A DNA stretch of 64,000 nt from JARFQH01 sp963825595. GTDB lineage: Bacteria; Desulfobacterota; Desulfobacteria; Desulfobacterales; SG8-13. The notes beneath the pieces were generated by a model. That model saw only the letters and a program-made list of their open reading frames with translations. It ran no database searches and was not told the DNA's origin. How positions within the stretch are numbered: the first letter of the stretch is position 1; each line of letters opens with the position of its first letter. The DNA lies in contig CAWGUE010000013.1 in the NCBI GenBank assembly GCA_963825595.1, positions 248,001 to 312,000 of the forward strand. Direction: 5' to 3'. Position numbers and translations under genes: made by a program. Positions 62,145 through 64,000 of the stretch are shown here, piece after piece.

Positions 62145-62831
62145 ATGAATGTTGAGTCCCCTAAAAGAACTGACGTGCGCTTAATCCTTTTAAACCCCAA
62201 GCACGGGCAGTCGCAAGGCGAAGAAATCGCCAACAGCGTCAGCCACGGCGCCGGGCTGGCCGGCGCGCTCATCGGGACACCATTTCTCGTCATGCATGCC
62301 GTAAGGCACGGGGATGCCGGATTCATTGTCGGTACGAGTGTTTTCTCCGCATCCATGATCCTTCTTTATCTTGCCTCCACGCTTTACCATGCGTGGCCAA
62401 TAGGCAAAGCCAAGAGTTGTTTTCGTATCATCGAGCATTCCGCGATCTTTATCCTTATTGCCGGCACGTACACGCCGTTAACCCTTGGCATACTTAGCGG
62501 TGCTTTGGGCTGGACGCTCTTCGGCGTTGTTTGGGGTCTTGCTATAGCCGGGGTAGTGTTGAAGGCATTCTATAAAACCGCCCATCCCATACTTTCCACT
62601 TGCCTTTATCTGCTGATGGGGTGGCTGCTCGTGATTGCGGTTAAACCGTTGTATGCCAGGATGCCAACAGCGGGCTTGTTCTTATTGATTGCGGGAGGCT
62701 TATCCTACACAGCCGGTGTAGCATTTTTTGCAACCGATTCGCGGCTAAAGTATGGCCACCTCATCTGGCATCTATTTGTTATAGCCGGTACCACATGTCA
62801 CTACTTTGTGGTGCTCTGGTACGCGGCCTGA
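62145..62831 (+). CDS. Hemolysin III / PAQR family membrane protein
   Basis: A 228-residue protein with seven membrane helices. Metal-binding motifs of the PAQR fold are visible: EEIANSVSHGAGLAGAL near the start, SASMILLYLASTLYHAW near residue 70 and the C-terminal HLIWHLFVIAGTTCHYF with two His. Bacterial members (TrhA) affect membrane energetics and fatty acid balance. AAGGA lies 12 bases before the ATG, which is far. The protein is full length. Confidence 0.93.
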   Translation: MNVESPKRTDVRLILLNPKHGQSQGEEIANSVSHGAGLAGALIGTPFLVMHAVRHGDAGFIVGTSVFSASMILLYLASTLYHAWPIGKAKSCFRIIEHSAIFILIAGTYTPLTLGILSGALGWTLFGVVWGLAIAGVVLKAFYKTAHPILSTCLYLLMGWLLVIAVKPLYARMPTAGLFLLIAGGLSYTAGVAFFATDSRLKYGHLIWHLFVIAGTTCHYFVVLWYAA

Positions 62832-62858
62832 CAATCAATTTAGACGAGAGTGCACATC

Positions 62859-62954
62859 ATGAGATATCGTTATCTTGGATATTCTGGCCTGTTGATGTCT
62901 CTTATTACACTTGGAACAGGGAAGTTTCCGCGGATTTACTATCACGAGCGTTAG
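62859..62954 (+). pseudogene. Aldo/keto reductase N-terminal remnant
   Basis: A 31-codon piece reading MRYRYLGYSGLLMSLITLGT then a short unrelated end and TAG. Full members start MKYRYLGxSGLxVSxIxLGT and continue for 300 residues. Only the first beta strand region is left, so it is clearly a fragment. Confidence 0.7.
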
Positions 62955-63253
62955 TTAGTGCCCATCCTCGGTTCCATTAAAGGCACTGATTAGTTTCCGA
63001 TCCAGAAATGAGCAATTATCTGCAAGTTCAAGGAAATCAAAGAGCTGCACGGAGGCATACTCGTGTACGTCGCGCATGCAATTCCGCCGATTGACGCCGA
63101 AATTGCGGAAAAGGGCCATTTATGGACGGAAACTAGTTAATCATTCGCTTATTATACGCGGATAGACCCATTGGAAAGTCGGCAGCCGGTTTTCTCAGCT
63201 GAGCTTGCAGCCGAATTTTGCATTCGTGACGATGCTGACTATTGGTCCGTTTC
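62955..63253. other. Debris, nothing recognised
   Basis: About 300 bases. An open stretch near 63030-63140 reads KEIKELHGGILVYVAHAIPP but has no start signal and I cannot assign it. It may be the remnant of another gene. Confidence 0.4.
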
Positions 63254-63706
63254 TTAGAATCTTTTCATCAGCTTCTGAAATTCGGCGTTTTGCTTATTGA
63301 TCAGATCTTGCAATACATCGAGTGCCTGACCTGGATCGATGCCAGGAGTTTTGAGGAGGTCTCGCAGGCGCGATATGGTCTCTTCTTGCGCTTCGATCTT
63401 TTGCTTGAGGACCTGATTTTCTTCCTCTAAGATCCGGTATTCATCTTTTGAAACCCATCCCATGATGCTAAAGTAATCACCAAAGGATTTCTTGAAATCC
63501 GCCGCCGCCCTTTCCCATGCAGCACTGCTTTCCGGGCCGTCCTGACTCTGCTCTTCGAGGCCGTAGTATTTTTTGAACAGTGCGGTCAATTCGTCGACAC
63601 CGCTGAATCCCCCGTTGATCCAGCGGGTGACGTCTTCGAGTTGTTTCTGGCCTCTGGCGACAGAGAGAAGATAATTTCCCCAGAATTCCAGGAATTGTCG
63701 GTCCAT
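63254..63706 (-). CDS. Coiled-coil protein, possibly PhaE/phasin-like
   Basis: A 150-residue soluble helical protein. The N-terminal part has FLEFWGNYLLSVARGQKQLE, the middle FGDYFSIMGWVSKDEYRILE, and residues 90-125 form a coiled coil (ENQVLKQKIEAQEETISRLR). The layout recalls the small subunit PhaE of class III PHA synthase or a phasin-like protein, but I cannot confirm this. The start at 63706 has GAGGA 7 bases upstream. No PHA synthase gene is in the window; it could lie to the right. Confidence 0.6.
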   Translation of the reverse strand: MDRQFLEFWGNYLLSVARGQKQLEDVTRWINGGFSGVDELTALFKKYYGLEEQSQDGPESSAAWERAAADFKKSFGDYFSIMGWVSKDEYRILEEENQVLKQKIEAQEETISRLRDLLKTPGIDPGQALDVLQDLINKQNAEFQKLMKRF

Positions 63707-63731
63707 GACAGAATCCTCGGCTGTTAGGTGT

Positions 63732-63965
63732 TTAGGGCAGCATGAATTTGCTGGTGTAACGGTACACACCGATCCAATAAGACTGGCAGGCAGTCAGAAC
63801 GTCCCCCGCAAGCTTCAGAAGAGCGGGATCGATGTCACCGGATAACCGGTTGCTTTGTTTCTCGCCGTCGGTTTTAATTTGCCGCGTCTCGCACGCCACC
63901 ACCTCGGCGTGGCCTTTAATTGGTTTTCGTACCCAATTGATACCATTCAGCAATTTCGGCGTCAA
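63732..63965 (-). CDS. Unassigned small frame, possibly a gene end
   Basis: A 77-codon frame starting with TTG at 63965 and ending SYWIGVYRYTSKFMLP. An in-frame TGA lies directly upstream of the TTG, while another frame is open there (ATGATTGACGCC at about 63970). This suggests either a short gene or a frameshifted C-terminus of a gene. I do not recognise the family. It ends 25 bases before the coiled-coil gene and is on the same strand. Confidence 0.4.
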   Translation of the reverse strand: MTPKLLNGINWVRKPIKGHAEVVACETRQIKTDGEKQSNRLSGDIDPALLKLAGDVLTACQSYWIGVYRYTSKFMLP

Positions 63966-64000
63966 TCATGCCAGAGGCGCAGCCATATCTATTGCGCTGC

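Overview
The window looks like a chromosome segment of a sulfate-reducer-type deltaproteobacterium (Desulfobacterota, probably Desulfobacterales). This is inferred from gene content, not from a marker gene. Supporting points are a branched-chain-type ABC transporter interleaved with acyl-CoA synthetases, a fused B12 acyl-CoA mutase (IcmF-like) beside beta-oxidation genes, a PTS reduced to EI and HPr, a tmRNA whose tag reads ADDYAYAVAA, and a small UGA-containing gene of the glutaredoxin-like UXX-star selenoprotein type.

Region 1 (1-15.3 kb) is a tmRNA-associated insertion hotspot. The intact ssrA gene (14986-15336, minus) lies at its right edge. Two decayed copies of the tmRNA 3' end occur at 11326 and 13087, each followed by a doubled TTTACCGAATG motif; that motif alone reappears at the left edge of the window. 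The copies divide the region into three blocks. The first is about 11.3 kb: SelO, an MDR oxidoreductase, a CBS protein, an SLC13 permease, a REP-associated transposase element with two relics, a tandem UspA, a coiled-coil stress protein, a frameshifted cardiolipin synthase and a truncated methyltransferase. The second is a 1.7 kb block with a Fic protein. The third is a 1.8 kb block with an AbiEi/AbiEii toxin-antitoxin pair. No integrase is visible.

Region 2 (15.3-19 kb) is core: ssrA, smpB, ptsI, ptsH, then the UGA-containing gene (18822-19040). Region 3 (19.2-44.1 kb) is a catabolic cluster. It holds a GAF-PAS-LuxR regulator and an ABC importer with a long-chain acyl-CoA synthetase inside its operon (livG-fadD-livH-livM-livK-livF). 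These are followed by UspA, a second acyl-CoA synthetase and an ACT protein. Next come 3-hydroxyacyl-CoA dehydrogenase, thiolase, IcmF-like mutase and a TetR regulator with two palindromic operators. Last are acyl-CoA dehydrogenase, enoyl-CoA hydratase, an HMG-CoA-lyase-like enzyme and two frameshifted genes. Together they suggest uptake, CoA activation, beta-oxidation and carbon-skeleton rearrangement of a branched or aromatic carboxylic acid.

Region 4 (44.1-64 kb) is a stress and ion-homeostasis island mixed with gene debris (phosphomannomutase, primase-type zinc finger, cation/proton antiporter, kinase-less UbiB, aldo/keto reductase). Intact genes include hflK-hflC, a DUF2391 membrane protein, a second coiled-coil stress protein, trkH-trkA, a copper ATPase, a c-type cytochrome, a TVP38 protein, DUF302 and SHOCT proteins. 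They continue with an APC permease, a duplicated SHOCT tail and kup joined by ATGA overlaps, then a hemolysin III protein. A coiled-coil gene and an unassigned fragment close the window.

Five single-nucleotide frame breaks (near 10236, 24444, 42366, 43300 and 43748) may be sequencing errors or real decay; the sequence alone cannot decide. Known families cover almost everything seen. The strongest points for follow-up are the UGA selenoprotein gene, the serial tmRNA attachment scars and the SHOCT-Kup coupling. I did not find a clearly new defence or mobile system.
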